A stretch of DNA of 64,000 bases from Apostichopus japonicus (Eukaryota; Echinodermata; Holothuroidea; Aspidochirotida; Stichopodidae): assembly GCF_037975245.1 (NCBI RefSeq), contig NC_092576.1, forward strand, positions 12,701,111 to 12,765,110, written 5' to 3'. Position 1 is the stretch's first letter; every line of letters starts with the position of its first letter. The notes beneath the pieces are model-generated. The model did no database searches. It saw nothing but the letters and a program-made list of their open reading frames with translations, and was not told the DNA's origin. Below are positions 1 to 12,943 of this stretch, one piece after another. The position numbers and the translations under genes were made by a program.

Positions 1-270
1 TGAAGAAGAGTATGAAAGAATATCTCATCCTTATCTGGGTTTAAATCAATGTGGGTTAACAATATGTTATTATTGAAATCTGCCTAAGTGTTTGTTTGTT
101 ACTTTTCTCTTTCATATTTTTTCTTGGGTAGGTATGATAAAAACATGTATGTTTGTAATGATTTGGTCATTACCAGATTCATTACGCATACAATTAAGCT
201 TGGGGTGTACAGTAAAATTACTATTTCAGTTATATGATTTACAGACAATTTTTTTTGTTTCATTGTATAG

Positions 271-1443
271 GTTTCAAATGCATCTTTTCCGGAAAGATGC
301 TGAAAGTCAAACAGAGGCATTCTCAGCGGCTGTCACCACAGAAAGATCAGTTGACACTCAGAAAGGAGAAGGTAAATTTATATGTTTATCCTTGCATGAA
401 TTACAGACTGGAAGAGCAGTGCTAATCTTATCTGATCTGGTGTGATCAGAAAAATAATACAATTTCATTCTCATTAAATTCCAAAAGAAAAGAAAAAGAT
501 GGTAGCATATTGCTCATCCACTAAAAAGCATACATGTGTATGAGAATTTATAAAAGTAAGTGGGCCTGATATTATCAGGATCTTCTTTAGAGGCAAACTG
601 ACTAGTAACAGTAAATTAAAGAGACACAATAGAGCCTGGAACAGAGAGGACATGGTGAACACAAAGAAAGAAGTTAATGGTGTATTGAACAAAAGGAGTC
701 AGTGAAAGCAGAGGTATTTAGATAAACTGTGGAGTACAAAGCGAGGATTAAGTAAGGAGAGAGGGCAAATAAACTATAGCAGAATACAGAGATGTAGCAG
801 GATAAAGTTAGTCATGTCCTTCCTGTATATTGAGCCCATTCAGTTGAATGGTGCTAGGGCACTCCGTCCACTCTCTCTATCTCTGCTGTGGTGTACTGTG
901 TCTGAGATGGTTAGTCTACGAAGTTAGTTACCTGTTGGGACATGTCTTTAATGGTATGATTGGGGAGCTGAAAGTGTTCCCCTACTGGAGTCTCCATTTT
1001 CATGGTATTGACTTGTGACTAGAACTGCTTCTTGAGGGTGGTCTTGGTTTCACAAACATACTTGTAACTTCAATGTCCTCTAAACTCAATGACACCATTT
1101 AAATTGAAATATCAGTTTCCAGTGCTGCATAAGTGTGATAAGTTCTAAACAAAAGGTACTGTATATTTTTAGTCACAGCCATAGAAGCTATAGCAGGATA
1201 CTTGCAATCTAGTAACTATTGTTTTATGTAATCTCTACAGATACTCCTGATCCAGTTACTTCAACACCTCTCAAGAAGCCATCTGCCAATGTTCTGTCCA
1301 ATGTCACCAGTAGGATTAGATATGGAGCAGCATGGGAGAGAAACCTCAGACTATACGAATACACATTGCCACATTTACATGATCCTGAACAAAAGAGATC
1401 ATACATATGGCAGGGGCAAGCACTTTTCCCAGACTTTTGTTGA
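271..1443 (+). CDS. 3' terminal two exons of an unrecognised gene
   Basis: Two exons join in phase. Exon 271-371 follows a T-rich tract ending in AG and stops at a GTAAAT donor. Exon 1241-1443 follows CTCTACAG and ends in TGA. In the frame I prefer, the first exon enters with one base completing a codon and leaves one base that the second exon completes (Asp), giving about 33 plus 68 residues. The C-terminus reads ...RLYEYTLPHLHDPEQ... and ends FPDFC. The first part is Ser/Thr/Glu-rich. A second frame is also open across both exons (ending KRWISS, stop near 1483), so the frame choice is judgement. I recognise no domain. Upstream exons would lie outside the window. No clear AATAAA was seen just downstream. 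Confidence 0.45.
555..1020 (-). pseudogene. Penelope-like element 3' relic (copy 1)
   Basis: This stretch is homologous over most of its length to 10084-10680. Shared strings include the CCTGA..AGCAGGATCTTCTT block, GTTAGTCATGTCCTTCCTG and GGGACATGTC.TTAATGGTATG. It lies in the intron between the two exons of the neighbouring gene. Read on the minus strand the conserved part resembles the C-terminal end of Penelope-like or GIY-YIG retroelement proteins (see the second copy), but it is interrupted by stops and frame changes. It is a dead fragment; the assignment is by recognition, not a database match. Confidence 0.5.
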
Positions 1444-4089
1444 CAGGTTGTGCGACATTCACAAACGTTGGATTAGCAGCTAATGATACATCTGCATCAC
1501 CAGATTGAGATAAATTGCTTTCGTCCATTTTGTTCGATAGTAGCTATGACTGTAAATCAGGAGCTTGGCCACCCTCTAAGTCAAGGTGGGCAAGGTTGGG
1601 GAAATTCAATCAAGGAGTAACAATCAGAGAATGGTCAGCTTTATATTATTGTATATAGGCCTACACGCACAGCGTGTATAAATATCTGTATCGGTTTATT
1701 TATACTGGTGTTCATTTCCGTTGCCAGGAGGGGATATGATTTGAACGTGGGGGAGGGTGTGGGGAGGGGGTCCTATTTGAAGTGTCCAAACGATGCTAAT
1801 CTTTACATCTATCTTCTTGAATCTCATGTACCCCTATCGACACGATCAATCAGTCCTGTCTCTCACCTCCTCTCATGCACTGGTGTATTTATTTCCTCTC
1901 AAGATAACAGTTAGGCATAGTAAGGGTCAGAGGTCATCACAACTTAAAGAGTTGTGCGAGTCCCTGTGGTCTCTTACATCCTGGTAGCAGTAGAGAGAAG
2001 AAGCCTAATAGATCAGAAACCATAACCATCTTCTGTTGTGTCTTATTTTCCAGCATCCTTGAAACATATCTTTCCCCTTTGATTTGTTGATGTCATAAAG
2101 CTGTATTTATGTTGTGCATTATTTAATTCCAGTATTTAGATTGTATATTCTTCTTGTGTATTTGACAGTATCCCAGTGATCTCCATTTATCTGCTCTTGG
2201 TTTTTTTTTTCTCTGTACTTTCATATCATATCTATCTCTACCCATAGCCTCCATCTCCACATTTTCTTTACATTCTTCCTCCATCCCTTCATCTGTCTTT
2301 CACTCTTTCTTTTTTGACCTCTTTCCTCCCCTCTGTTTACCCTGTATGTTTTAGTTTGCCAACTCCCCCCCCCCCCCCCCGCATCTCACCCCCAAAAAAG
2401 TTCACAAGGTTGACAAGTCTCCCTGTGCTAGTCCCAAGCTATACACCCTTGTTGTGGTGACCATTCAATATACTTGCGGATCAAATGGAAAGCCTCACCC
2501 CTTATTCCCAGTGTAATGAATCGGCAAATGGAAGATTATTCGGAGTTGTTCCTGATGGTTCAATGATCTTATAGTCAGGCATAGGCCTATATGGTTCTCT
2601 TTGTCCTTCATTGCCGTCGAAGTTTGAAATGAATTAATCATGCTAGGAACTTCCGGGCAATGTTTAATTTTCTGTGGCAAGAAAAAAAGCTTCCCCCAGT
2701 CTCTCCTGGTTGACTATATAGAGCCTGTACGCCTATATGGTCACACAATAGTATAGATAAGTATGATCCATGCAGACAGCTAGTATATATTTTTTTTAAT
2801 TCAATCCAATTTCAGTTAAAGTTTCGAGTTGTAATTCGAGTCAGTCGAGATGAGGTGCCCCATGGTGGAGCTGGGTAACCCACCCCAACCCCGTTGCCGA
2901 CTTTTTGGCATTTCGTTGGGAGCTGTTCGGAACAAGAAGCAGGAGAGTCAATTCTGGGAGTACAGTACGCTGGAAAGCAATACACTGACGTGATTTAGGA
3001 AAAAAAGTTTTTTTCTTTGACGGCCGATGCTCAGCGAGACACTTTTCAATGGAAATAACTATTAGTTTATTGTTCATGCACTTATTCCCTTTTTGCCAAT
3101 CCTTTCTAAAGATGGTGGAGCCGCCCCTTATGGCAACGTATTTTCCTTCCCTTTTCCGTTCAAGTTTCGTTATTTTTTAATTCGGGTCAAGGGGTGCAAG
3201 GACAGGGTTTACGTGCACCGGTTAGGAGGACGGGGTGCAGCTAGGGCAAGTGCTCTGTGATCGCCTAAAGGGCCCGTTGCCAGGAGTCCAAAAATAATTA
3301 AATATACATATTTATCTATATATGGTATATGACATAAAATGCTTTGTCTTACCCTCCTGATATATAACTAAAATTTATATATAAAATACAATGTAAGCTG
3401 TGACTCTGTTTATGTATAATTAATACCTATATTGGCTGAAATACCAATTGTTCACACATGACGGACTTGACTTTACGTTTGATACCCAATTTTGTAATCA
3501 CTTCAGTCATATTTTTCACTCATTCGCGTTTGTCTTTTTGTGACACCAGTCAGCGTAAATCAGACATAAAGTTCATAACTATAGTTTTTTGAGCTGTTTC
3601 TTGACGTCGACTGCTCACCATGTAGGCCTAAAAGAGTAAAAGCAGGGAGCTGCTAGAGCCTAGAGTAGCAGCGCCCTGGTCGAACTATTACGCCTGATGC
3701 AAAGCTCGACCGTAACCTATACTGTACAGCCCATTAGTTGTGAAAAGTTCTGAACGTAAAACAAAGCACAGAGTTTTGTATCACACAACACACACGAAAA
3801 CGCGGCGTAATACCGCATACTACTGACCAGGGAGTTGTTCCATAACAACTCCCTGTACTGCCACAGACAAGAAACTATGCAGGAATTTCGCCAAGGCCAC
3901 CGTTCAAGTAACCGAACCCGTTTATTGCTTACTAGCCGTAAATACTGGATTGCTGAGAAATTACGGGACAACAGCGACGAACCGGTAGAGGGTAGTATTG
4001 ATATTATTTTTGAATCGGGTGGTGTGAAGGACAGAATTTACGAGGAAATTACGAGCGATCCCACCTTTAAGCAATAGATTCTTGCGGTC
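1444..4089. other. Non-coding stretch, 3' flank of the first gene
   Basis: No supported gene. The start is probably 3' untranslated sequence of the upstream gene. It contains a poly-C run near 2366-2381, a T/C-rich tract 2200-2345 and GC-rich dispersed sequence at about 2850-2960 and 3180-3290. Confidence 0.5.
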
Positions 4090-4485
4090 ATAGGTTGGAA
4101 CTGTGTAATTTACAGAACACGGATATTTTGATCGGTCAGTTTCAACTGAGCTCTTTGGAATTTTGCATGATAGGGAAGTATCATCGGCATATTTTGTAAC
4201 AGAATTGTGTGAGTTTGACCTAATTTCATCAATATACATAGTAAATAATATTGCATATAATGAACACCCACCCCCAAGGCACACCAACCTTTATTTCCGA
4301 TATTTCTGATAACCCTTTATCCAACTTTACTTGTCTGGACCATCCTTGAAGAAATTGTGCCAACAAATGAATAAGCCATGTTTCTTTCATAAATCGTGAA
4401 AGATCATCCTTTAATTGATTTGGCAAAACAGTATTAAACGCACTTGAAAAGTCAAGAAAAGACTTAGTTGTTATAGTTTTCCTTT
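4090..4485 (-). pseudogene. Non-LTR retrotransposon reverse transcriptase fragment
   Basis: The minus strand encodes pieces of a LINE-type reverse transcriptase palm. A DFSSAFNT motif (the first catalytic Asp region) near 4430-4470 is followed by a segment ending in VGVP.G near 4280, then, after a frame change, MYIDEIRS and the YADDTSL catalytic box near 4150-4190. Spacing between these motifs fits jockey/CR1/RTE-like elements. The frame shift at about 4260-4285, in a run of C and G, and the absence of the rest of the protein show a 5'- and 3'-truncated dead copy. The clade is not determined. Confidence 0.7.
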
Positions 4486-7400
4486 ACAATCTAAATGAGA
4501 CACAACATCATGGATTAATGTCTGCAAGACATGGATTCTTTGAGTGGCCTGTAACGTTTGTTCTGGAAGAGCTAGTGCCTTCGCCTTTCTAATGTCGAGA
4601 ACCTTAAGAGTTAACAATCCCAATGTATAGAAACCAGGGCTGAGGGGTTATCATTTTGGTGATGTTCATTTGGTTTGTGTGTACATGTTTTGACTTGGTT
4701 TATTTAACCAAAAAGTCTGGTATGACTTCTCCTTATGACCCTGGACTTCTTAGCCTGTGGAAGAAAAAAAAAACGTCCAAGATTCTCTCATATCTAAAGG
4801 GTGTTATACAGATTTGCTAGTAATTCGGTCTAAACGCCACCACCCCATCACCTCCCCACCCGACCTCCCCGTCCCCGTCCAAAGTTTCATGTAAAAGTAT
4901 GTGACCTATATCTATGCAACTAGGTATTACTTAGCTAGATAAAAGTAGTTATAAATTACGCTAGAATAATTTTTATGAAGAGCAAAGCCGCCAAGAGCAG
5001 AGAAAAACCGCGTTCACTTAGGGAGATGATAAATTTTAAACGTTTCTTTATAGGCTATATGTAACTGGAGGAAGTCTAAAGTGGAAATGGGCTGGTGTTT
5101 TGATGTTTTAATTTGTCCTTAAAGTGGTCTTTGTTTATTGGACTGTTAACATTCACATTGAGAAAGTGACAAAAAACCAAGAGAATTAATGTATATTACA
5201 CCCCCTCCCCTTCAACCCCAAGTCGCACTATGACATCACACATTGGCAAAAAGGTAGCTCCTTGCCAATTAATTCCCGCACCGCGCAAGATAATGGTCTT
5301 AGATATGTAAGGGATAAGTTCATCACAAGGATCTCCGTTATATAAGTTCATTACGATGGTCTGGGATTCCTTCCATTTAATCCTAAGGTATTGTTAGGCT
5401 AACAGTAAGAATATCTTAAATCAATTAACCTTGGTCTGGGTATTGTAGTCTTTGCGGCTCCTGTTACAATTAGAGTGGTTTTTCATCATTTCTATACAAG
5501 TTACACCCATGGTCATCATGGTCTTGTCTTACACCACGTGTTTCCTCATTTACATAACTCTAATTAAATATACCGACACTGTTACACTGATTCAGTAGAG
5601 AAATATCATTACTATACTGTCTATAGCTACTCGCGCAACTGGTACAAGTATCGAATAGATTGCAGCTGCTATTCAGGTATATTATTGTTGACCCACTGGT
5701 CATTCCGTTTTCACGATTGAGGTTCGTGTAGGAGATACTGCATTAATTAATTAATTAATAGATGAGGTGGAACTATATATTACCTTCCCATAGTCCTGGG
5801 TGCTTTCAAATGGCAGTTAGTTGGTTCTAAAATCAGTATGACATTTTTGTTATGTTCGACTTGTCCCAAAGGGTATTATTCGTCATTATGCAAAAACGCA
5901 GATCCTTAGACAAATTGTGTTACTGAGTAGTCATAATGACGAATATAGTATTCCTCAGTATGTGAAAACGAGAATGGGCCTTACATGGACATTTGTAAAT
6001 ACCAGTCAGAAATAACTAAGAAACTAGACAGTTTTAAAACTTCTAACCCGGCTCAATCGATTCTTCACCCTCGAATTAGAACAATATTTAACTCAATTTC
6101 GCCAAAAGTGCAGATCTCGTCACTACGCCAAAACGAGGACGTTTATTGTTACCAATACATGCCCGTTGTGTTTCTAAGGTCAATATTGTCGTGTGGGGTG
6201 CATGGAGGGGGCATATATTTATTGCAAAATGATAGTAGCCTACACCGCTTACACTCCCCCTGAATGCTACATCTGTGAAACTATGGACATAATCCTTTTA
6301 TTTCCCAACTTAAGGGTCGAGTTATTAATGTTTTTTGTTTCAGTGGTTTAGCTAGATAATATTAATTATCTGTCTCTCAAACCGTAATATCTCATTACGC
6401 CACTTCAATCAATATTATGTTTGTCTGTACGACGTTCAACCAAAAATAAGACGTTAACGGGGGTGGGTAAGGGGAGGGGTGGAGGCGCAGTTAATTAAAA
6501 TTCTCTCCTCTCCCGACCGGTTATCTTATGGGTCTGAATCTTTACAGAAGTTGAAGCTCGGCTAGTGGCAAATCAAATACTTTATAAAGGAGGGATGCAA
6601 TCTTGGGTTCTTCAAAACCTAATCCCATGTAAGGGGTATGGGGTGCGCTACCCTCCCCCCATCCAGCAATAATTCAAAGATTAGATGTCAAACTATAACT
6701 TAGGTTGGCATAAATATGTCGATATAACCCAAGGTTATGCTTATACATATTTTGTGTTATGTTGAAAAGGGATTGGTTTTTGGAATGGTTAGCGGGATGC
6801 ACCCGTAGTTATTAATTAATTTTCCCCGGCTGAATGATCAAATGCCCGAACGAGTTTTTTCCCCAGGCTTAGGATATGAAGACGGGGTATTTCCTAGGTG
6901 CTCCTTTGTGCACGGCACTGAAAGAGTGTGAAGTGTGTCACGTGATAACACAATGAGGAAGCAGCCCAGCACATTGTTCAGAATACACAGGGATCGCAAT
7001 GCTGTCCATGTATCTCTTTGCCACAACGACGGTGACCGCCACACCACGCATTCACCCATGCACAGAGTTAAGTTTAAATCGAACCTTCGAAATAATTAAA
7101 GGTAAATGTTGTTTTTCGAAGACGTTCTAATAAACTCTACGGAGTTGATCAGCAGTAACAATAATCGTGGCATGGAAAATGCGGCTATTTTGAAAACGAA
7201 TATTTGAACTAAGCAGCTTAATATCAACGAAAGAGTCAAAGTAATTTTAACCGCCGTTTGTATTTGCTTCTTATATCTAGTCGGTGAATGTGTATGATAC
7301 ATCTTATCACTTAGAAATTAAGGAAACTTTTAATACAGCACCATTTAATTAGTATATAATCCCCAGGCCGTTCCAATTGAAAACGTTAACAAAGGAGAGG

Positions 7401-9704
7401 GGAACCCCTTCCACTTAAACCTCTCCCCACGATGACCGTCCAGTAAAGCTACATCTGTGATTCATATTGGATACGTCAATGCTCTCTCCCTCAAAATATT
7501 GATAAAACTTTACGTTAGCACGAACTCACTAGTCCGTACCTCCACGTGCTTCTATAGAAGGCAAGTTACCATAATTATTATTATGTGTAAGATATTTGTA
7601 GTCAGCTACGCCATAAGAGTGAATCATAATTCATGAATTTTTAATATATCTCTCACCCCCTACCCAACAGTGCCTTGAAAGCTCCCTCACACAGGTCCCT
7701 CCTGGCACAATGCGATTTGGTGAGGCCTTCATTCTCAGACTGGTGAGTAGTCATGGAGGTGGGGAGGGAGGGGGCGGGGAGGTCAAATTAGGACGGAATT
7801 TTAATATCATAGATAAATTGAAGTAAAACATTACTAAACAGTTATAACAATGTTACTTTCTCAGCGCTTCGAGAGCACCCATCGTAGCTAAAGTTGTCTA
7901 ATAATTACTTCCTGTGTGACAGTCTGACTGGAACCAAGCCCCGTGCAACCCCCTACTACCATCGTCCATCAAATCGACCGGCCGTTAGTCTGAGTTAGGG
8001 TATGATATCAAACAAAAAGTTCAATTTGGATTTGTTATGGTCTCTTTAGTGCGAATGCAATGCCATTTGAAGTTGGTGCAATCCTCTCAATATATTATTC
8101 CCCCTTTTTTTAATTCCCTAGAGCTTCCAGTGCTTTGCCCCCTGGTCCCTCACCGAGCGTTTTCCCTGGACCTCCGGACCTCGGAGGTACGCTTCGCGCT
8201 CCCTAGGCTACGTTGGGTTATTCAGACCTGAAACAAATCTCCTGGCACACACCTGATATCAGCCCCCCCCCCCCCCCATCTAATAAGCCTATATGCATAT
8301 ATTACTAGTTCTGTCCAATATGGCTATTGACGCTGCGCATCAAGTTCCTTTCACCCATACCTCGTCAGGACATATGTGAGTCCCAACAATGCCGTGTAAC
8401 ATGAATCGTCCATTACCCTCATCACCTGTTCCGTATAGTTAGGCATCCCTGCTCATTTATACACTTACACACATCCATAGAGAACAATTCTAAACGGGTT
8501 TATTAAGGGCGTTTGTAGTTTCAACCCCGGTTCAGTAAGGCCTTGGTTTAATGTTTGGTGATATCGTGCTAATAAAGTGTTATTAAAGTAAACAACAACT
8601 GTACATATGATTTACTTAACTTTTATTAATAGTTTAACGTACAATAAAACACCGTCTTTGGTGAAATAAACTTTGCATTTATATTCATCACATGTTCACT
8701 TTCCACCAATCAGAGTAGCATAATAATTAATTGGCTATCTCTAAATATGACAACTAACATATAATATCCTAACTAGTGGTCCTAGGAAACAAGTCAAAGC
8801 CAAAGGAAAGAAAAAATGTACATGTAAGGCTATAGTACAAATCACATGCAATCAACAAAAAATGGCTATGTTACAGAAGCGTTGAGGTTCCGATAAACCC
8901 TCACAATATTTGCACTTCTTAATTTTAAGTATGAAATAAGCACAATATATCAAAAGGTAAAAAGAAAACTTCATGTTGAAGTATACCTGACTTGATGATG
9001 AATTTAGGTAAACAAACTTCCGAAGTAGATTCAATTTTATCGTTCTACATGCACTCTGACCAGATGGGTTCTTAGAGAAAAGCTGTCGCAATCGAAAGAA
9101 AAAATATGTTACCCTTATTGCGCGAACGATATACCTTAAAATCACTGCGACCGCCCATGTCAGCATGTTCATTACACTAGTTCCAAACGGTCGTAAAAAC
9201 AACAGAGAGGTTTCATTGGCGCATTATCTGGTCGGCGGGGCTTGCACATTTTGATTGAAGTTTGTTTAAACTACGGACTCGTTATAAAAGCTGGTAAATT
9301 TTATTCAGCTCACATTTTTTAACGACAGATAACTCAATGAAACTTATTTCTATTGATATGAAAAATTCAAATAACGGTGTCATTTTCTCTGAGCTTTTAG
9401 TGCAGTAAGCTGGAAAGGTCGAAATTTGCAAACAAGTACTGAGGCTTTAACAACGCTCATTATTTCGTCCTCCTTAGAAATTATATCATGAGTAGCAAAA
9501 TAAAGGAATGGATACTCCATATTATTTAATATTAAATACATAATTGTACAGAAACTGACTTAATTGTTAATTATAATACAAAAATTACATATCTCACCAT
9601 TCACATCGTCTGATATCCATATGTCACGATTCATCTTTTCTACAATTTTTTTTCAAAATTTCGCGTCAAGTTTAGTTATTTGCTTTAAATTATGTGTACA
9701 CAAG
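4486..9704. other. Non-coding, no supported gene
   Basis: AT-rich sequence with C-rich simple runs (for example 8263-8278) and GC-rich dispersed repeat pieces near 8120-8230. A 72-nt open segment at 7671-7742 is flanked by CCCAACAG and GTGAGT and stays open in phase 0 (24 codons); it may be a chance exon-like stretch. An open minus-strand frame at 8852-9202 has no recognisable domain. Confidence 0.4.
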
Positions 9705-10073
9705 GGCGTAGGAACCGGGGGGGGCTGGGGGGGCGCCAGCCCCTACAGTGAAAAATATGGGGGGGGGGGCGGAAGTATCATTCCGCCCCCCCCCGCTCGG
9801 CAAGTCAGAAAACCCCTTTTCCTTTGCAAATGAGAACAAAATCTCATTTGGAGCACCAAATTGCATCTAAGGCCAGGTGAAAATACAAAATTAAGTTTAC
9901 AAAATGGAGTGGGTGTTGAAGTGTGCTATATTGCACCAAATTGCATCTGAGGCCACCTGGAAATGCAAAAAAAATCCAAAGGGCAGGGGGACACCCCCTC
10001 CCCTTAGACCCCTCCCCCAGGCCGGCCATCAGTCTTCAGCCCCCCCCCCCACTCAAAAGTACCTTCCTACGCC
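9705..10073. repeat. GGCGTAGGA-ended dispersed repeat
   Basis: The left end reads GGCGTAGGAACCGGGG and the right end reads CCTTCCTACGCC, so the termini are short inverted repeats. Inside are long G and C runs and phrases of the type CCCCCTCCCCTTAGACCCC. The same ends recur near 63505 and 63940 in this window, so it is a multicopy family. Flanks on both sides contain TGTGTACA-like sequence, a possible imperfect target duplication. No coding capacity is visible. Confidence 0.6.
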
Positions 10074-10083
10074 ACTGTGTGTA

Positions 10084-10680
10084 CAAGTAAGTTGGCCTGA
10101 CGTTTCGATCCTAGCAGGATCTTCTTCAAAGGCTAAATGACAAGTAACAGTAACAGAAGGGACAAAAACACGGACACAATAGACAGGTTAATGAGCATGG
10201 TGAACACAAAGAGATGGAAGAAAGGGGATTAGTAGACAAGGGATGGAGAGAAGGAAGAAAGAAACCAACAGGGAAGAGGAGAGGTAGGAGATACACAGTG
10301 GGGGACAAAGAGAGGATTAAGGGAAGGGGGTAGGGAATATACTGGAGAAGGACAAAGACAGAAAGGTGTGGAGAAAAAAGGGTGGAAGAGAGCTATGAGA
10401 AGAGAAGTGAAAAAGGGGGGGGGGAACAATGGGAGAAGGAGGAGGGAACAAAAGAAAAGTTAGTCATGTCCTTCCTGAATGTTGAGCCCATGAGGTTGAA
10501 TGGTGCGAAGGCGTTGCATCCACAGCCTCTCTCTGCTGATTCGTATTAGGTCAGGACGACTACCTAAGGATTAATTCCCCATAGGGACATGTCGTTAATG
10601 GTATGGTTGGGAAGGTTTAAGTGTTCTCCAACTTGGGTCTCAGTCTTCATTGTGTTGACTGTGGATTTGTTTTGTTTTGC
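10084..10680 (-). pseudogene. Penelope-like element 3' relic (copy 2)
   Basis: The minus strand encodes QVGEHLNLPNHTINDMSL, then after a frame change DLIRISRERLWMQRLRTIQ and LNIQEGHD followed by a stop. The pattern of GEHxNLPxH...L..RxxRExxWxxxLRTIxPxGLN is characteristic of the GIY-YIG-bearing C-terminal part of Penelope-like retroelements as I know the family. The plus-strand sequence GTTTCGATCCTAGCAGGATC at the left is a widespread tail motif. Homologous to 555-1020. The frame change and simple-sequence expansion around 10200-10440 show it is inactive. Confidence 0.6.
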
Positions 10681-12539
10681 TCTAGTGGATAAGCAGTTTG
10701 CTTAGTTGCAGTTTTATTTTGCTTTAAGTTATAACATACTTCTAGTTTTCAAAGAGATGAAAAGACATGCGTCAGTGTGGACATTTCGATGACGTAATTA
10801 AACCGTTATATACTCTCCACCATATGCAGTATCTCCATTTACTTACTGACACTTTACATAACCACTCACGCATCGATTCTCGTTATAACTATAACTATAT
10901 TTACCATCACAACGTATGTACCTTTAAATTAATTACCACGGAGATAAACTTCATAAAGACTGTTGGATCAGTGTTCTTTCTTTTTAAGATTCCTGGTTAT
11001 AAGATGGGTAGTATTTGTACGTATGTGACACCCACAATTACACCTTGAAAACGTGAAAGAACCGTCTTTATAATACTACCACGAACTTGAACTTTATGTA
11101 GTGTTACGTAACTTTTTTCAAACTATACCTATGTCACAATATAAAATCTCAGAACCGAGGCACCCAACTTAATTGCTCCATCAAGTACAACTCGATGAAA
11201 AAGTATTTTTCTCAAATAGTTTTTTATTCTTTTCGGGTATAACTTATTGATAAGCACATCATTCTGACATAAATGGTTCCTTCTTTATAATTGGCAGAAG
11301 ACATATCCATGAAGTGATATAAGAAAAACATTGCTTAACAGAATAACATGTTTGAAAATCTCAGCATAAAATCGAGTAAGTTAAAAACAAGTATGATGAT
11401 TTAAATTTAACTACATAACTAACAGTCCCCTAAGCAAGACATGTAAACAAATATCGACACATAGTATATGAAAACAGCGATGGTGATTAAAGCAAAGTGA
11501 AAGATTTAAAGAGGACGATGGCCAATGTTGTTACAACGTCACAATTATAAATAGAGACCCGAATTCTCTTTGAAGTTTCCCAGTACCCTCTAAACTTGTT
11601 TTGTGTATACCTCGGGCAAGCAATTTTCGATGAACTGAGTGCTGTATAACTCCAGCGTGATCAGAACAGGTTGTCGCCAGGAACATCTACTTGCGTAATT
11701 GATCTACCAGGATCCAACCTTCTACAGGACAAAGAAATATAAAAACATGCTAACAGATTGCTTGGGTATTAGGCCTAGTCATTTACATTATTACTGTTTT
11801 ATTTTCTTGTTGAGGGCGGGGATAATGATAATTTTCAAATTAAAAAACAAATAATATCATTTTTTTTTAATATGTGGATGTATAAATTATAGGAATATTT
11901 GAGTGCCGGGCAGACAGTGCGGTAGTGTGATCCAAACCCTGAGAGAGGGATCTCATGGGCGGGGTACCCCCTCCCCACTGGAAAAAATTTGAATATGAAG
12001 TATGCTTAAGTGTTGCCATTTTTCCTATTCTGTGCCATATATTTTCCCAAATGTTGGTTATGGTAAAATTTGTTAAATTATCATCATAAAAGTGCCGGGC
12101 GGAAATGTTTAAAATACTGTTTGTACTGGGCGGCATTCAGAACTGCTAAGCGCAGTCGCCCGGTGCCGCCCAGTTTGAGCACATCCATGAAATATGATGC
12201 AAAATGTTAACTAATAAGTTACTGCTTTTCTCCTCTGAACATTAAAACTTATTCAATCAGAATGTGTGGATTTAAGGCCTGATCATATTACTTGATTTTT
12301 TTTTTTTGTGGGAGTGGGGTGGATAATTATATCTTTTAGTTATTATGATGTATAAGAGTGGAAATCATAGTTAAAAATAGTTAATACTTACCATGAATTA
12401 TATGAAGTATATTCAGTAGGGAATTCATTCATATGACATTTTTGCATTAATATGACATTTCAGTTGCTCATTAGATAGGTAAATATAAGTGTATGTGGTT
12501 TTTGTTTTGTTTTAATGTACCTTTTGTTACCGAGTGCTT
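10681..12539. other. Non-coding, no supported gene
   Basis: AT-rich sequence. Near 11895-12175 there are several GTGCCGGGCGG-type phrases and a GGGGTACCCCCTCCCC stretch that look like a decayed GC-rich dispersed repeat. Nothing coding is supported. Confidence 0.4.
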
Positions 12540-12939
12540 GATTGGATTGCTATAGATATATGATTGATTACTATCACTTAACCCCACTGATTGGATGATG
12601 AGAAGTTTGTGTTCACTTCATCATTTAATATAATATGTTAATGATTGTTTAGTTTATTTGTTCTCTATATGACTTTAAACCTCTCACTGTAAGGTAGGTA
12701 ATACATTATACTGATGCTTCATCACGTTACCACGGTGACAGCTGTTACTAGTACACTTTATGCTATACCCATTTCACGGTTTGTAACATACGTTTACTAC
12801 GTTGGAACTTGAATCGGGCTTGTGGATGAGTTAAATTTTGCTGTTCAATATTTTTGTAAATCTTATATCAATCCAATCCATGTATTGCATATTTAGCAAT
12901 GATTGCTTGCTACATCACTTTAAACCAACCATTTAATTG
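12540..12939. repeat. Diverged left part of the 47-bp minisatellite
   Basis: Diverged units of the type ATTTAGCAATGATTGCTTGC followed by TACATCACTTTAAACCAACC match the 47-bp unit that is well preserved from 14422 onward. The array therefore continues on both sides of the inserted TTAA element. Confidence 0.45.
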
Positions 12940-12943
12940 TTAA

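Noticed and set aside
7671-7742. Orphan 72-nt exon with AG and GTGAGT flanks
   Set aside because: Phase fits, but no partner exons or recognisable protein were found nearby.
8852-9202. 116-codon minus-strand frame
   Set aside because: Low-complexity hydrophobic and basic content, no domain, no splice or promoter support.
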